DNA of 64,000 bases. Origin: Talinum fruticosum. Lineage: Eukaryota > Streptophyta > Magnoliopsida > Caryophyllales > Talinaceae. The position numbers and the translations under genes are program-made. Of the stretch, positions 21,234 to 36,193 are shown piece after piece; position 1 is the first letter of the stretch, and every line of letters starts with the position of its first letter. Where the stretch lies: positions 5,025,501 to 5,089,500 of the forward strand of contig JAITYX010000004.1 in the NCBI GenBank assembly GCA_021018815.1. The letters are read 5' to 3'. The notes beneath the pieces are model-generated. The model did not search any database, had not been told where the DNA came from, and saw only the letters and a program-made list of their open reading frames with translations.

Positions 21234-24200
21234 TCCATCTTAATAAGCATAGATTGATTCTGAGTTTGACGCCTGTCTTATATTGTCACTCCAAACAACT
21301 ACGTATAGTTTGTACATAAATGTCTATGGATGTTGATATTGAGAGGTATGTCATTTTGACCATGTTGGACCACACTACTCATTAATTTGTTTTAATTAAT
21401 TAGCAAACTAGATTAATTTTATCCCATCTTATTGGATCTCAAATATAAAATTCGTACATTTTTAAGTATATATCTATCAATAAATACGGATAACTAGACA
21501 GATGGATACTCGACTCTTCAATTTGCATTAAATTGGATTTCGTTGAGTAGAATTAGCAATAACATCCTTTTAACCTTGACTCATATATTTGTGACGTTAG
21601 AGTTACATAAAAGCATTGAAATGGTCTCGAAATGTTAAAAGAACATAAACGTAACAATTATGTCAAATAAAGCGATAAAAATTTATAAGAAATGTAAGAC
21701 AAAGTAAGAAAAATCAGATACTATTATAACTGTTAAATAAATTTTATACTAAAAATTTCTCGAAGTTTAAAATTGAAATGAAATTTGGACATTATATGAC
21801 AAAAAATTTTAAGATCCAAGAGTGTGTGTATATATATATGAATGAAAAAAAAGAAAAAGGTGAAAGGAAATGGAAAAAGACGAGAAAGAGGAGACATAAG
21901 GTGACTAAGCTAACATATTGAAATTGATTGATAGTAAGTGGTAGTGGACAAGGCGTGTAACCCAACAAATCATAATGCCAGTTTTATTTATTTATTTATT
22001 TATGAATTGTGAAAATAAATAAATAAATAAATAAATAATGGAATAAAATAAAGGAAAGAACATGTGAGGAGATACATGCTGATCTGGAAAAGCCGCCTTG
22101 ACGACTTGGAATTTATAGAAAGGTGCGTCCATGCCCCCTCCCTCCATCCATGTGTTTCTTATTCACCCACCTTTTTTATTTTAAGTAATTTCATCAATTT
22201 CAGGGCTCAAAAATAAACACAAATTCATATATATATAGATTAATAATAAATATTTATAATAAGTCGAGAAAATAAGATTAATATAACTTCTTCTTTTTTC
22301 GTACATGTAAAGATTTAGAGAAATTTACGAATATTTAAGCATGTTTTTTATAGGTTTTGATTATCTACATACTGAAATTTTATTAAGTCTGGTTTAGTTA
22401 TTGTGTTCTTACCTTCTTTCAATGTGAAAAAATATTCGCCTATCTTATTCGTGCAATTTAATATTTGGATAAAGAGGCTACTTATGTCAATCCGGAGAAA
22501 ACGAAAAATGACTTTCTGTAAGACCAATTAAAGCTTTTTTTTAAAGCTACTTGTGCGATTTAACGAGTTATATTTTTATTTACATTTGTATTATATTTTG
22601 GATTCATCATGAGTTTTATGGTTAATATTAAAACGTAATTCTTTTATTTTTATTTTATCATATCAATATTTCTATGTTTATTCTAAACAAATTTTCTTTA
22701 CAATTCTAGAATTAATTCGTATAGACATTTTCCGAGAATCCTCCTCACTAACCAATTACCAAATGTCATTTTCATACAATTTGTATCATAGCTTGCATGT
22801 GTCAACTAGATAAAGACCCAACTTTTTGACAAACAAAATTGATACGTACCTTCACATCTCAAAGTTTTTGTTCATGGAACATGCTTTTGTGAGGACTCCT
22901 TTACTTAGCTTTATAGTGCCTTAGTGCTTTACATGTTTGAATTTCTTTTTACAAATGTGACCACCAAGGCCATGGACCCCAATCAAGATCTTCCAATTCA
23001 AAGCTGCCCGCTAATTTTGTGATCGTAACTCACTTACCCATTAAGTTATCTTTAAGAGAAAAGCTAAAAAATGATGAAAAGAACCATTAAAAGAAACTAC
23101 TCGAAGAGTTAATGCTTAAAATAGTTTGGTTTACATGACAAGTCTGATTAAGGTCAAATCACAATTTGAAAATTTGTTCCACTGTTTCTCTCATACATTT
23201 AGGTAATTAAAGAACACTCTCTACATATATCGATCTAAGTTTGACGTCCGATAAGAAATTACAATTAATACCAACTGGTCCTGTTTTCTTTTGAGTTAAT
23301 CGGTTTGTTCTCCCTTTATTATTAAGTTGATGAAAAGGGCAGATGAAAACGAGAGAAAGTGAAAAGTTACACATATATTTATATATATGTTGAGTAAATT
23401 CCTCGATCGAGCATCTTCCAAGCAAAGGATGAAAGTTATGTCAAGTAAATGAGTTTCTTGGATGCCAAGCATTGAACCTATCTTTTGCTTTAATTAATTT
23501 TATGAGGGTCTATTTCCACTCAAAAAGTTTGACAAGGATGGCATGTGGGGAAGAAAAAATAAAAGCTATGTGGACGTGGAATTTTATGTGTGTTCCAACC
23601 CATCCAAAATATTCTCAAATAAATAAATAAATATATATATATATAAATAAAAGTAATTAAATTGCTAGCTAGAGTGGTAAACTTAAAACTTTACAATCAA
23701 TATTATTTGTACTCGAAATAACATGGGTTTATTTTATAAATTAGTAAAAGAAAATGGGTTTTTTTGTTTTTTTTTTTTTTGTTTTTGGGACAAAAGGCAT
23801 ACAATGTTTGCTTAATTAATTCACAAATTTTGTCCCTTGTGAAACATGGATATAGAAATTATACCAAATGTAGATTACATTAAAATGGCTATATTTGTCC
23901 ATGTTTATTTTGTCTCATTGAAAGAGAATTATATAAACAACCCTAAGTTAAATTACATTTTTTTGGCAAGGTATTTACTTGTAAATAAGGAGTATTTAAC
24001 TAATAATGACAATAATACTAGCTAGATTCCTAATGTTAAAGTATTCTAACTAAAAATTTCGACTAAAAACTCTTAATTACAAGTCGGCCCGGCCCCTTAA
24101 TAACGTTGTGTAACAACTAGACTATATATTTTGAGGGAAAAAAAAACTAGACTATAGAAACTAGATGTTAATTTAAGAATAAACACAGACAAAATGGTGA

Positions 24201-27200
24201 TTCTCAAAGAGGTTAGTGCACCTAATCCTGCTTTAATCACGTGATTTGCTTAGTGATTTCATTTTTAACCGTTCTTTTTTTATGGCTTCTATCATGCACG
24301 TGTCAATAAATGATGAAATTGCCTCTTCTCCCTTAGAACAATAAAAATGTTTTTCATCAACATTAGTCTTATGCATCCCTTAAAACTACGATAAAATTGA
24401 ATCTTAAAAGAATTCAATAAATCTTTAGGACATGCAACTCACTTAATCTACTTGAGCTAGTAAATAATCTATTACTTTCTACATAACCACGATAACTATC
24501 ATATTAACTTATACAGCCTATGCCCCGATATCGATCTTACAAAGAAAAAGGAACCCGAAACATTCCACGACATGCATGAACTAAAACGAATTAAAGTCGA
24601 TGTTGCATATATAAGAATACCAAAGCAAGGAGGAAACCTACCAACTTTTATTAGTGCATGAAAGCTTCAAATTGTTGGGTTTTTTGGAGTTGTTGGGGAG
24701 TTGACTGATTATTTAGGAAGTTGCCAGTTGCAGAAAGTGCAAGCTTTTCTTCATTCCTTAAAGCCGAAGGCAAAGACATGCACATAAAAAGTTTGTCTTT
24801 CCAACAAAGATCCAATTTTAGTTGTGGAATCCTTCTTCTTCACCTATTCTTTCCTACACTTATTAGGAAATTAAAGTTATTAGCCCCCATTCATTCATTC
24901 ATCTTACCAAAATCAATATTAATTCCACGTGTCCGGTCTATTTAGTGGAAAAAGTTACATGTAAAATGCTTGTAAGATAATATAACCTCCACTTCTAGAC
25001 GTACGGTCACAATTAGAATATAGTACTATAACTAATGTATGTCAAAACAAATATTATTTTAAAATTTTCAACTAATTAGTAATGAAAGCAGCAGCGACAT
25101 AAATGACTTTAAAAATTAGCTTCCTTATTCTCTCAAATTAAAATACTATTTCGAAATATGCTAACAAAATAACTACCGACATCACCACTAACGAACAAAG
25201 ACATCTTTTTTACCTCGGTTATATTATCGAAATTATCCAATTTTCTTATCATTTATATTTTCCATTGTCTTTCGATTTTTCAAAAGAAATTTTTTGATAT
25301 GAATGTAGGAAGATATGACACCAATTTAAACAAAATTATTAAATTCCAAACTTAATAATTTTTGTATAATTTATCATTTAAACTTTAACTTTAATTAGAA
25401 ACCTACTAAGATGTCAACATCAACTTTCTTTTCTTTTCTTTTCTTTTTCCCACACATATAACACTAACATTTTAAATTTTAGCCATGTAGGCTAGCTATT
25501 ACACGATGAATGGTTGATGGTGCATAGTAGAGTAAGCAACATATATATATATATATATAGGGTCAATTTGGCTTGTCGGTGGCAAGGTAATTGAAGTGGA
25601 AAATGTGGGGTGGTCCAATATATATATGTAACATGTTCCCTTGTATTATTTATTTCCTTCAAATGAAATTTAGCTAGCAATTTATGGCAAGCTTAATCAA
25701 CACAATTTAGGCTTGGATTAATAATGCTTTGCTTTGCTTTGATTCATGTTGGACCCTACTTGTTAAAAGGATTAGCTAGACCTTGATTAATTGGCTAATA
25801 ACAACAATTATTGCTACTAAATTTAGCTTAATCTAGCTTCTATATGTAACAAATTAAGCTTGAATGTGAAAATTAATTAATAATTAAAAGTATTCCAGAT
25901 GATCATACTAGGTTTCATTACTTTATAGCCAACCACTTGAATATTTATCTTGCACATGGGTACGAGTATTTTTTGGTTTGTGAAATAATTAACTCGAAAG
26001 TAACTGTGCAGAAAACTCTATCTCTATTTATTAGGTTTTTGAAATTGATTAACATACCAGGTATAAATTGAGAAGACAAAATTAAAGAAGAGAAATGATT
26101 TTTAAAAAATTGAAAATGACTTATATATTTGATTTATATATAATTATTGATACTATCATTCATTCTCTATCAATAATTCATGGACATGTACATTTGTGGT
26201 TGAAAGTGAGAGATGATATGGGCTCTCTCATTGGTTATAAAGTATAAAACTAACCAAAAGTGGGCATCATGATTTTTTGAGCTAGTTTATTCCATCATGT
26301 GTTAGGTCAATGAAGGAGATTGCTTGCTAACTTATGAGCCACTCCATTTTTAAATTAAATTAAATTAAATACAATATAAAATATTACTTCCTCAATTTGA
26401 CAAGACCTCAAACAAAAGGAGGAAACAAACCCATTTTCCCAATTCAAGTGGTTTACCTACACCAAGTTGTAAAAAGCCATCCAAGATTAACTAATTATTT
26501 ACCATTTTTGAACCACCCACCTATGCTCTATTAGTAGCCTAGTCTAGTTAGCTTTTAAATTTAAAAAGAATATTATCAAAAAGAAACTTTAAGAAAAATC
26601 GTCATGTACGTTGGTTACATTTATAACAACGATAATTGGAGATCGAGAGACTATGAGAGTGAAAACTAACTTCAAATTAGACATTATAAGATCGGTTAAC
26701 TACTCGAGCATATCGATAGCTTTGTCTAGACCCATTTGTTGGGTAGCCAAACAAAGCCAATCTAAAACTATATGACACAAATTGACAACACAACACAAAT
26801 TGATTTAATTTGGGTTTATTTAACAAGAACAATAATGATGAATTAGAGGTAGCTAATTGATAATTATGTAGGGGTGGTCCATGGCTAGTTATAGATCTAA
26901 TTAATCAACTTTTTGAAGGGTACCAGGTTGGCCAAATTTTGTCTCATGGCCAACTTTATTTATGGGTAGTGGGGAGTGCTTCAAAAAAAAAAAAAAAAAG
27001 GAAAAAAAGGCACTAAGAGAATAAAGAGGAGAGGTCACATTCTAGTAGGCCAAAAGCAAGGCAAAAGGAGGGTATCAAACAAAGCAATTTTTTTTAGGAG
27101 AAGAAAAAAAAGAGAAAATAGAATGAATTTGCATGAATTGATGAAGTAGGTTTTTTCCTCATCATCTAAGTTGTGAACAAACTTGAAGGTCATTTTCCAA

Positions 27201-28689
27201 ACACACAAGTGGAAGTGGGTCATATTTTGTTGTAAAAATATAGACTAGGAGTGCCCCCTTAGTTACCCAACTTGCAAGCCCCAGCACATAATGTGGGCAA
27301 TGAAAAACCTCCTTCCCCACAATATCCACTCATTTTTACCACTCGACCTTCAGTCTAGGTCGAATTGTACAATACTACGTAAAATTCAAATTAAATATGT
27401 CAAAATCCCGATGCTTAAATCAATTCAATCCTAAAGGAAGTTGTTTATATACATATGTGTACATGTTTACTTATGTATGCACGATGTATATTTGTCTCGT
27501 ATACATGATTAGTATCTTAACCCTCTTCAAAAATATTTATAAGATCATGATATATGTAGACGTATATATATTGTATATAAAATGACAATCTATATAAATG
27601 AATAAATCAGACAATTTTTTAATATAAACAAAAAAAAAAATTTTTGGGTGGAGAGGGCTAATTGGTCGCTCCAACATCTTGGATGGATCGTGTGATCTTG
27701 ACTAATCCATTACTACAATGGACGGTCAATGATCTTGGGCCCGTTACAAGGTAATGGGCCACATTGGGTCCAACATTGTAGCCCAACCCGTCACTCCAAA
27801 ATTTGAATTAATAATGAAATTGGTTAAATTGGGCCATAATACTTTGTATAAGCTGATTTATAGCCATAATTGGGCCGCTTTTTGCTAATTACGAAATGGT
27901 TCATCAAATTCACTAATACAAATCAATTGATTTTTTCTCAAAAAAAAAAAAAAAAATAATCATTTGATTTCTCTTCTCCTGGTCCTGGTTGAATAATTTT
28001 ATGTTATATAACTCAATTTCTTTGTGATTCTAATCAATCTTATTTCGTTTAGAATTCTTTTTTAAAAAAATTTAATTACGTTTGATTTTGAGTTATAAAA
28101 ACGTTTCTATAGGATACAAATAATATTATCAAATATTTTCGAATACTCGGAATAAGAATGATAGATCTTTCAAAAATAATTTCTAAGTACTAATTTATAT
28201 TAAACAACTCGACGAAAGCAATTTAACAGAAAAAAAAAACCCTTTGATTGGATTTTTAAAAATAACGAATGAATGCAACTAATGCATTTTTTTCAAATTA
28301 AGAGAATTTAATATGTATGATCCTACCAAACATGAAAAATTTGATGCGTAAATATTTGACAAAAATCAGCCTTAAATATATCTAAAGATCACGTAACATG
28401 AAAGCAGCATTGTAAAATAAAAAGAAAAAGGAAAATCATCCACTTGTAATAAGCCGCAAAAAGGAAAATAACGACTAAAAAAATACAAAAATACAAAGCA
28501 ATTAGCTAAACTCAGGTGCCACACGGCCTTAATTACTTCCCACTGTTATACTGCAGGATATAATTTTTTTTCGTAAATATTTAAGGTAAAAGTTATTTCA
28601 ATAAATGCGCTTTTAAAAATTTAAACTTGTGTTCTCTTTTTTAACATAGTAAAGTTGTTATATCTCAACCAATAATTTGGCCTTATTTA

Positions 28690-29075
28690 ATTTAACTTTA
28701 ACTTACAGTCTTACAACTATTTACAACTTCTTAAAGCACCTTACAACTTATTATAACTTTTTATAATTTCTTGCGACTCCTTACAAATTTTTATAACTAA
28801 CTTTACAACTACTTTTACAACTTCTTACCACTCTTTACAACTTTTTATAACTAACTTTGCAACTACTTTTTACAACTTATTACCACTCTTTACAACCTTT
28901 TATAACTAACTTTACAACTTCTTACCACTCTTTACAACTTTTTAATTATAACTAACTTTACAACTATTTTTACAACTTCTTACCACTCTTTACAATTTTT
29001 TATAACTAATTTTATAACTATCTTGACTAGTTACAGATGTTTACAAGTTGTTACAATTACTTACAACTCCTTTCA
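28690..29075 (+). repeat. Degenerate TTACAACT minisatellite, about 55-65 bp period
   Basis: The segment CTTACCACTCTTTACAACTT followed by TTTATAACTAACTTTACAACT recurs about five times with small changes. The base motif is TTACAACT. Related but more diverged arrays lie at 35712-35873 and 45165-45365 in the same orientation. Confidence 0.8.
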
Positions 29076-30770
29076 ATTAAATAAAATAGGACTTTTGTTG
29101 ATTTCACTCCAACTTAAAATTCAGAGGTTTGCCGATTTGCTGGAAAAATGACAGAAAAATATATCGACCCTTGAAGTTGAATTTTCCTTTTTCTTCTTTT
29201 TGTAAAAAATAAAAATAATTTTAAAAAATGGTCATTTTCTTGGGGAGTAAATTGGTGACGGTGACATGATCGGTAGTATATGGAGTATATACATATAATT
29301 TGCCGGCTAAAGTGGTTGAGAAGGAGACCCGATCAAGACATAAAAGCTTTGTGGCGTCGGGATCTCATTAAATTAAATTTTGACACCTTAAGCTATACGC
29401 ATATACTTATCACTCTTTTTAACCACACAAACTTTAATGATTGAATCTTGCACTCTTACTTATACTTCACTATTATGCACCATGAAAGATGTTTATTTCT
29501 TGTCCGTTAGGCCCGGTTACGTGTGTTTTTTAACCCGTAATAGTTGTATGATTGAGGAGTTCGATCCTTTATTTATGTCAAGACTTACCTAGTCTCGATG
29601 TAATGATTCTTTTGTTGAAAGTGAATAAAATTTATTGTGGTATTTGAATATTAGAAGAAGGGCACCTGATCGTATTTCATCAGTTCTATATATAAAAAGG
29701 GGAAAGTGATGGTGTCATGCAAAGCACTGATTAGGATTGCATGGACCAGATTTAGTCACTCACTTATACATTTTGTCATCTTGTAGGGGTGCATTTAATT
29801 ATGACGTTTTGAAGACAGTGACACAAAAATAGCTATTTGAGTTTGTTACTGATTTTGCATGAACCTTATCTTTAGATACTAGAAAACACTCAAACATCTG
29901 TGAAATGATTATCAATCCCGAATCACACAAAACCCCTTATTAGGATAGGCACAGTGAAACGGATCCGATTTGTCTTGTCCCTCTCAAATCAGGGAAACAA
30001 ACCTTAGAATTTTTGGTAGTTGTGAATTATTTATTTTGGATTGTTGAGGTAAATTAGGTTAAGTTGTGATGCAAAGAGGGCAGGATGGGGGCTGAGTTTG
30101 TTGATATCAGTCGGGACACAAATTTGGTGTCCCCAGGAATTAGCAATGTCTCTTTCTTTTTTCATGGTCCATATAATTATTTTGTGAAATACAATCTTAT
30201 ACAAAACTTATACTTCAAAAAAGATATTTCTTGATTGCCTTTTGAAATCTTTTTTTCTTTCTTTGATTATAACTTTTTTTTTTTGAGGATGTTATGAATT
30301 CTATCTCTTCATCATTTACTATTCTTGATTTTTAGGAATTAATTTAGGAAAATGTTATATAATGCTTTCTAACAGGCGTTGATATGACTCATTATTTTTT
30401 ATAAGGGTTTTTTAAATTTTATTTATTTTTTAGTATTAAAAATAAAAAATTATAATTAGTTTTCTCTTATCAGAAAGCCCTAAGGACACCATATATCAGC
30501 TTTGATAAATTTATTATGTTTTCTGATACAGTAACTATTATTGTCTCGTTTTTTATTATTATTTTATGTTTGATTTCTTCATATTAATTGGAGAATATAT
30601 GAGTAATAGATTTTTCTTTGACCCTTGGATGAATGTTAACACACAAATTAAATGATCTCAGTCCTAGTAGATAACTGGAGTCAAAAAATATTATGTCTAT
30701 TATTTTCTTTTGTGTATTTTTGTAAGGAGTTGGTATTTTTTAACCATATTCTTATCAACAAATTATTAAA

Positions 30771-30958
30771 TACTCCATCCATTTTAAAATATATGTCATT
30801 TTAACTAATATTTTTTATTTTACAATTAATTTTCTTCATTTCCAATAAAATCTTGTTGCAACTTGGCCTATTAATATAAAGTTTATTATAAATTTTATAT
30901 TTTATTGGTATTCTCTCATAACCTTAAAAAAATCGGTATTTTAAAACGGAAGAAGCAT
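30771..30958. mobile_element. Stowaway/Tc1-like MITE
   Basis: It starts TACTCCATCCATTTTAAAAT and ends with a near inverted copy (ATTTTAAAACGGAAGAAG). TACTCC(C/A)TCC ends with a TA target are the hallmark of Stowaway-type elements. It has no coding capacity. Confidence 0.65.
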
Positions 30959-31834
30959 ATAGCTCACGCCTACCCTGTGGTCAAATAGTTGGAGGAAAAT
31001 TGTGCTAAAATATTTAATTCACCAGCATTTATAAATTGCTATAATAATTTTGCCCTTAATTTGCTGTAACCTTTTTAGTCATTCGTCTATCAAATTTAAG
31101 AAATTTAATTTTCATAATAAATTTCACGCTTTTTTTTTTTTCAACATGATCACTCCATTTAAAAAAATAAATTGGAAAGCAATCAGATGTCACCAATGAG
31201 ATATATATATTGTTCTTTACGTCGACCATGTGAGAAATGATGGATTTTAATATTGGGGAAAAAGAATTAAGAACATTCCAAAATTTAGGAAATACAAGGG
31301 ATGGGAGAAGAAATTAGGTAAATAGAAACATACCAAACACGTCCATAAAAAAATAGTCCTCCTCTCCCCATTTGTTGACCAAATTATATAAAAAAAAAAT
31401 ATTAACTCTATATAATATAATGGTATAAAAAAATTGTTTGATGGAAAATATAATGTTATAAAATTAGTGAAAAAGAGTGAAATTTAAAGAATGGGCGAAT
31501 ATAATTTTAAAAATAACTATTAATATGTCAGCAATAAATTTATGTCGATTAAGGACAAAATTACATACATCGAGATTTTTCTATATGATCTTTTAGATAA
31601 TCAATTATGCATGCTATAATAATAAAGTCATCGTATATATAATGAAATATTTAATCAAATATAATCCATTAATAATAATACTATGAGAATTGCATTGAGT
31701 CATTGAAGACTCACTAGAAAAGCCAAGAATTTCCCCTTCCCTTACCTCCATTCCCTATGCCTAACCTCCCTTCCCGGAGACATTTAATTCTTATATGTTT
31801 AGTATTACTCTTATTTGATCAATTTAAATTATTT

Positions 31835-31959
31835 TCGACGAGGTTTAGTCTAATGATCAAGACTAAGGTTTTAGGTACATTAAGTATCAAATTCGATTCT
31901 CCCTTTGCTCGTTATATTGTAATATCTTTTATTACTTCTCTAGATAAAAAAAAAAAAGG
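31835..31959 (+). mobile_element. tRNA-derived SINE with 13-bp target-site duplication
   Basis: The body starts with a box-A-like segment (TTTAGTCTAATGATCAAGA) followed by a box-B-like AAATTCGATTC, the internal RNA polymerase III promoter layout. It ends in a run of 12 A. ATTTAAATTATTT lies immediately before it (31822-31834) and again after it (31960-31972). That exact 13-bp duplication is good evidence of LINE-mediated insertion. Confidence 0.85.
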
Positions 31960-33411
31960 ATTTAAATTATTTAGAATTATATAGATCTAAAAATTTACAC
32001 GATTATCTTGTTTGGCAATTAGTTATTAGATATTGACTGTTATCTGATTGAATTAGTTGTATACTTATTGAATTAACTATTTCTATAAAAATATGAAATA
32101 AAATGTTGATTTATAAAAATTCAATTACAAAAAACTATTGAAATTAGTTTTTCGAATATAGTTTGCATTACGACTGCTCTAAGTTCCATGGTTGCTTTGC
32201 TGGAATATTCATTACTTTACTACGGTCCAGAGCGGACCACTCTCGCACTGTCACAACTAAAAACAAAAAGAAAAAGAGATAAAAGGGACAACCCACTTGT
32301 TATACAACCCAGCAATGTATATGACTACTCCACTCCCCCTATATATGTCATAATTCAAAAATATATATCAACATATGATGATTTTCAAGTAATAATTTGA
32401 AATATATTTCTTTAAAATAAGATATATATTCAAATTTTGTGAATAGAAAAAATATGTCATGGAAAAGTTCTAACTCTTAAATATACATATGAACTAATAA
32501 TAGTCGACTGATTGACTCTAATAACACAGAGAATTTTGAAGCAAAAATAATTCAAAAATATATACGGTCCAAGTTATAGGTTTCGAGGCATGACATTTAT
32601 GACAAATAATTCAATAGTGTTCCTTATCACATGAAAATAATATTCCATTAAATAAAATATAAAGTTCGATACAGGTAAAATTTAACCTAAGCATTTAGTT
32701 TCAACTCTCAAAAAGCAGTAATTGCTTATTTGTTTAAGTAAAACTGTGTTCCGTAAAACTTGAATCATAATAAGATGATCACAACTTAGATACTTACCAT
32801 TTTACCAAAAGTATTTTGGTTTTAGTGTTTTCAATATGATGGCATTTACATCCCCATCTTTTGATATTATTACCCCATTTTTTTTATTATCAGTTAATCT
32901 AATGGGTAAATTTTATAGCAAGGACTCCCTTCACCCCCTCTTAAAAAAGAAACAAAAAGAAAAAAGAAAAAAATTCAAGTCGTTCAACGAAATATTGGGC
33001 ACCTCAGATGGGTTGCCAAGTGCCCATGATGGATCCAGCTATAAATAATTAATAATAGTACTGTGGAAATATCTGTATTTAAATTCCCAAAATATAATAT
33101 TTTGGAAGCATTTGTTTGTTTTTTACTACTCTACAGTGAGGAAACTAAATTATTATTGGCATTCTTAAAAAAATTAAAATACTAGCCAGTAATATTAATT
33201 TACTGAGTTAACCCGATCAGAAACAAAATATTGAGTACTATATATAGATAATTATATCAAGTATCATTAGATTGAAAAATGAAAGGAGTATGTCAAAAAA
33301 AAAACTAAAATATATATTTTAGAAAAATTATATCAATAAGCAAGCAAATAAAGTAATAGATAACAAAATGCATAAAATTTATAAATTTAATATAAAATCG
33401 TGAAAATTTTA

Positions 33412-33524
33412 GGGCCTATTCGAAATTACATAAAAAAATCAAATAGAAACGAATAGAAACAAACATAAATAAGAAGAAACGAATAGAAATAAACGATGAT
33501 TTTTATGTAATTTTGAACAAGCTT
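33412..33524. mobile_element. Short inverted-repeat element (MITE-like), copy A
   Basis: The left end GGGCCTATTCGAAATTACAT and right end ATGTAATTTTGAACAAGC are inverted copies of about 22 bp. The middle carries GAAACGAATAGAAAC-type repeats. Copy B at 48701-48855 has the same ends and the same middle motif. Confidence 0.65.
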
Positions 33525-34439
33525 TTAATTTATATTTCCGAGCCATGTTAAATATTAAAACTTAAAAAATGGAAAGAAAGGAGAAGGTTCATAGAGATTT
33601 CCATGGGCGTGCTTCTCTTGCGCGGTAATTTCGTCTACCAGTGAACTCCACTCCACACTCCACTCAAATCATTTATGGGCAAGAATTAAATTATATGATT
33701 TTGTCGTTTTTTCTCAACTTGTCAATAAAGTTTATTTTTATTTTTATTTTTATTTTTTACATTTAAAATCTCTAGTGATAGTGCTTTCTTACGAGGATAT
33801 ATATCATATTGTGTATATATATATATATATATATTAATCCAAATTTAGGGGTATTTTTGCTCATCGTACTTGCACCATTTTGAATGGATTATTGCCACAT
33901 GTTTTGACTTGGACGTGGGTTTGGAAAAATACTAATCGTTGATGTTGACTATGATTAGAAATTTTTGATTGTAGTGGTGTGAGATTACTGTGCTCAACTT
34001 ACACTTGTTCTTTTCCTTTTGCACTCGTAACAATTTGGATGTCCATAGTCTACTTCAACATTATGGTATAGTTTCGATGTTACATGCCTAGCTTGGATAT
34101 AAGACTCGAGTTACAAAGTGTATCCATTTGTAAGGTAGATAGTGATTTTAAATATATCGTGTCAACTTTATATATATTATAGACTAAGTTACGTTACAAA
34201 AGTGAGTATCCAGTACTACGTTGATTGCTTCTCAAATTGGGAGAGATTGTGGGGTTAGATTTTGTGGCCAACAACTTCCTTTGTGTGAGATGGAGCTATG
34301 CAGAGCTTTGATTCTCTCGAAAGCGTTATTTCTATTAGATATTCCTAAAATCTATTAAAAAATTACTTCACAAAAATAGGTCACTTTACCATATAGATAA
34401 TATTGTTCTTAATGTTAAATGGTCTTATAGCTACCACAA

Positions 34440-34790
34440 AAATAGGCCGAGCTCAAGCTCAACAAGTTTCAGCTCAACTCGACTCGATTTGCCTCGATTT
34501 ATGCTAAATAGTTTTTTCTCTTACAAATACTTGTGTGGAGAGAGAGTATAAAATTAACTCTGCAATCACCAAAGTTTTATTCAAACCCTTATTTCTTAAA
34601 TCTTATACAAAAATATAGAATTTAACTTCGATTATACCTTTGAACTTATAAACTTTTTAATCAAATGAAGAAAAAAACAAAACAGAACCAAGTTCGAGCT
34701 CGAGTCGAGTTATCTCACAGCTCGAACCCGAGCCTAAACTTTAAAGACTAGGCGAGTTTTGAGCTGAGCCCGGGCCTTCTCGGCTTGGAC
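34440..34790. mobile_element. Possible small DNA transposon with GAGCTCGA motifs
   Basis: GAGCTCAAGCTCAACAAG and CAACTCGACTCGA on the left are partly mirrored by CGAGCTCGAGTCGAG and related motifs on the right. No clear ends or target-site duplication were found, so this is a weak call. Confidence 0.3.
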
Positions 34791-34875
34791 TTGGTTCTGC
34801 TGGTTTAGATCCCTATTTAAGAGGTAGGTATATAAAATATATATAGAAATATAATAGAATTGAGAATTCGGCATG

Positions 34876-34878
<3 letters not shown>

Positions 34879-34923
<45 letters not shown>
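34879..34923. repeat. (AT)n microsatellite
   Basis: About 22 AT units without interruption. Confidence 0.97.
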
Positions 34924-34928
<5 letters not shown>

Positions 34929-35711
34929 TTATATATTTATTTCATAGAATATTCTAATATAAGCCGTATACATATATATCATGTGTGGGTCCATCAAAAT
35001 TAGTGTTAATGGTGACATCCAAGAAAAAAATTAAGTCCTCTTATTTGACTTGGTGTTCTTCTCTCCTCTTCTAATTTTGTATAACTTGGCTTTGTACGTA
35101 CGTCACCTTAAATTTGATTGATGGTGCCCTCAATTAAATTGACCCTTGATTTAAATGTGTCGTATATTTTCATCACAACTTGATTTCTTAATAATTTTGC
35201 TCACAACTTGGTAAATTTATATACGCTCTTTTTTTATTTTCTTTTTTTTTTTGTTTGTAGGATGATTAATAGTATAAGATAAGTTTGAGTTGATCATGAT
35301 ATATATGACGTGCTTTGATTAAGAGGAAATGTTTATATCAATCATTTTATGCAAATTCAAGTGAATCATAGATTGTATCGATGTACGAGGTTTCATAAAT
35401 TTGCGGCACGTTTTCTTTTTCGTACTTGGGGCTTATGATTTTGTTTTGTATAGATGTGCGTGTTAAGTATTTAACGTCAATATTTCACATCGATTGATAA
35501 TTTGAAATGTTAACCGTACGTATCGGATTTGTAAAATACTCTAATATATATAGTTTGGCTTGTACATGATTAGCAAAGTGTAAGTTCAGAATATGATTCA
35601 TGAAATACTCAATACACAACTTGACTCATGCATGAATATTAATTAAATAAATTTAAAATTAACTTGAAGCGATAATAACTTTCAATTCATGAAATAAATC
35701 ATGTTTCATTT

Positions 35712-35873
35712 AACTTTAGTTTACAACCTTACAACTTCTTACAGTTGCTTATAACTCATTATAGCTGATAACTAACTTTAAAATGTCTTACGGTTTCTTA
35801 CAACTCCCTACAATCCCTTAAAACTTCTTACAATTTCGTATAACTTATACTCTTACAGACTCCGTACAAGATA
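35712..35873 (+). repeat. Diverged TTACAACT array, second locus
   Basis: CTTACAACT, CTTACAGTT, CTTACGGTT and CTTACAATT variants are spaced by 8-20 bases. Flanking TTTAACTTTAG resembles the left flank of the 28.7 kb array. Confidence 0.6.
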
Positions 35874-36113
35874 AGTACATAAACATAAATAAAAATAATA
35901 AATGTCAAAATTCATTTAATTTATAGTAATATATAGAGATATAAAGGGTGAAGAAAACAATTTAGCTTGATTTTTATAATTAAATTACATTTTTTTTTGG
36001 TTGAGGTCGATCATGAGGTACAGTGTATTTAATTGTAGAGTATTGATTGATAAATATATATTCAGCTTGTTTGCTGGAGAATGAAGAAAAATCTGGGCAC
36101 CCAATAATTCACA

Positions 36114-36114
36114 G

Positions 36115-36193
<79 letters not shown>
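36114..36193. repeat. (ATT)n microsatellite
   Basis: About 26 perfect ATT units. A poly-isoleucine open frame across it is an artefact. Confidence 0.97.

Larger units (their letters stand above)
18750..30770. other. AT-rich intergenic DNA, no gene seen
   Basis: Open frames here are short and made of low-complexity residues. I see no splice-linked coding pieces, tRNA or known protein motif. It contains microsatellites (for example 21198-21233), a TTTA/AAAT inverted pair at about 21982-22038, and the TTACAAC array at 28690-29075. Small RNA or long non-coding RNA genes cannot be excluded by eye. Confidence 0.6.

Noticed and set aside
29500..29650. Second possible SINE (GAGTTCGATCC box-B-like motif)
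   Set aside because: There is no A tail, no clear box A and no target-site duplication.
31757..31984. 75-codon plus-strand frame
   Set aside because: It runs across the SINE, its A tail and the flanking duplications, so it is not a gene.
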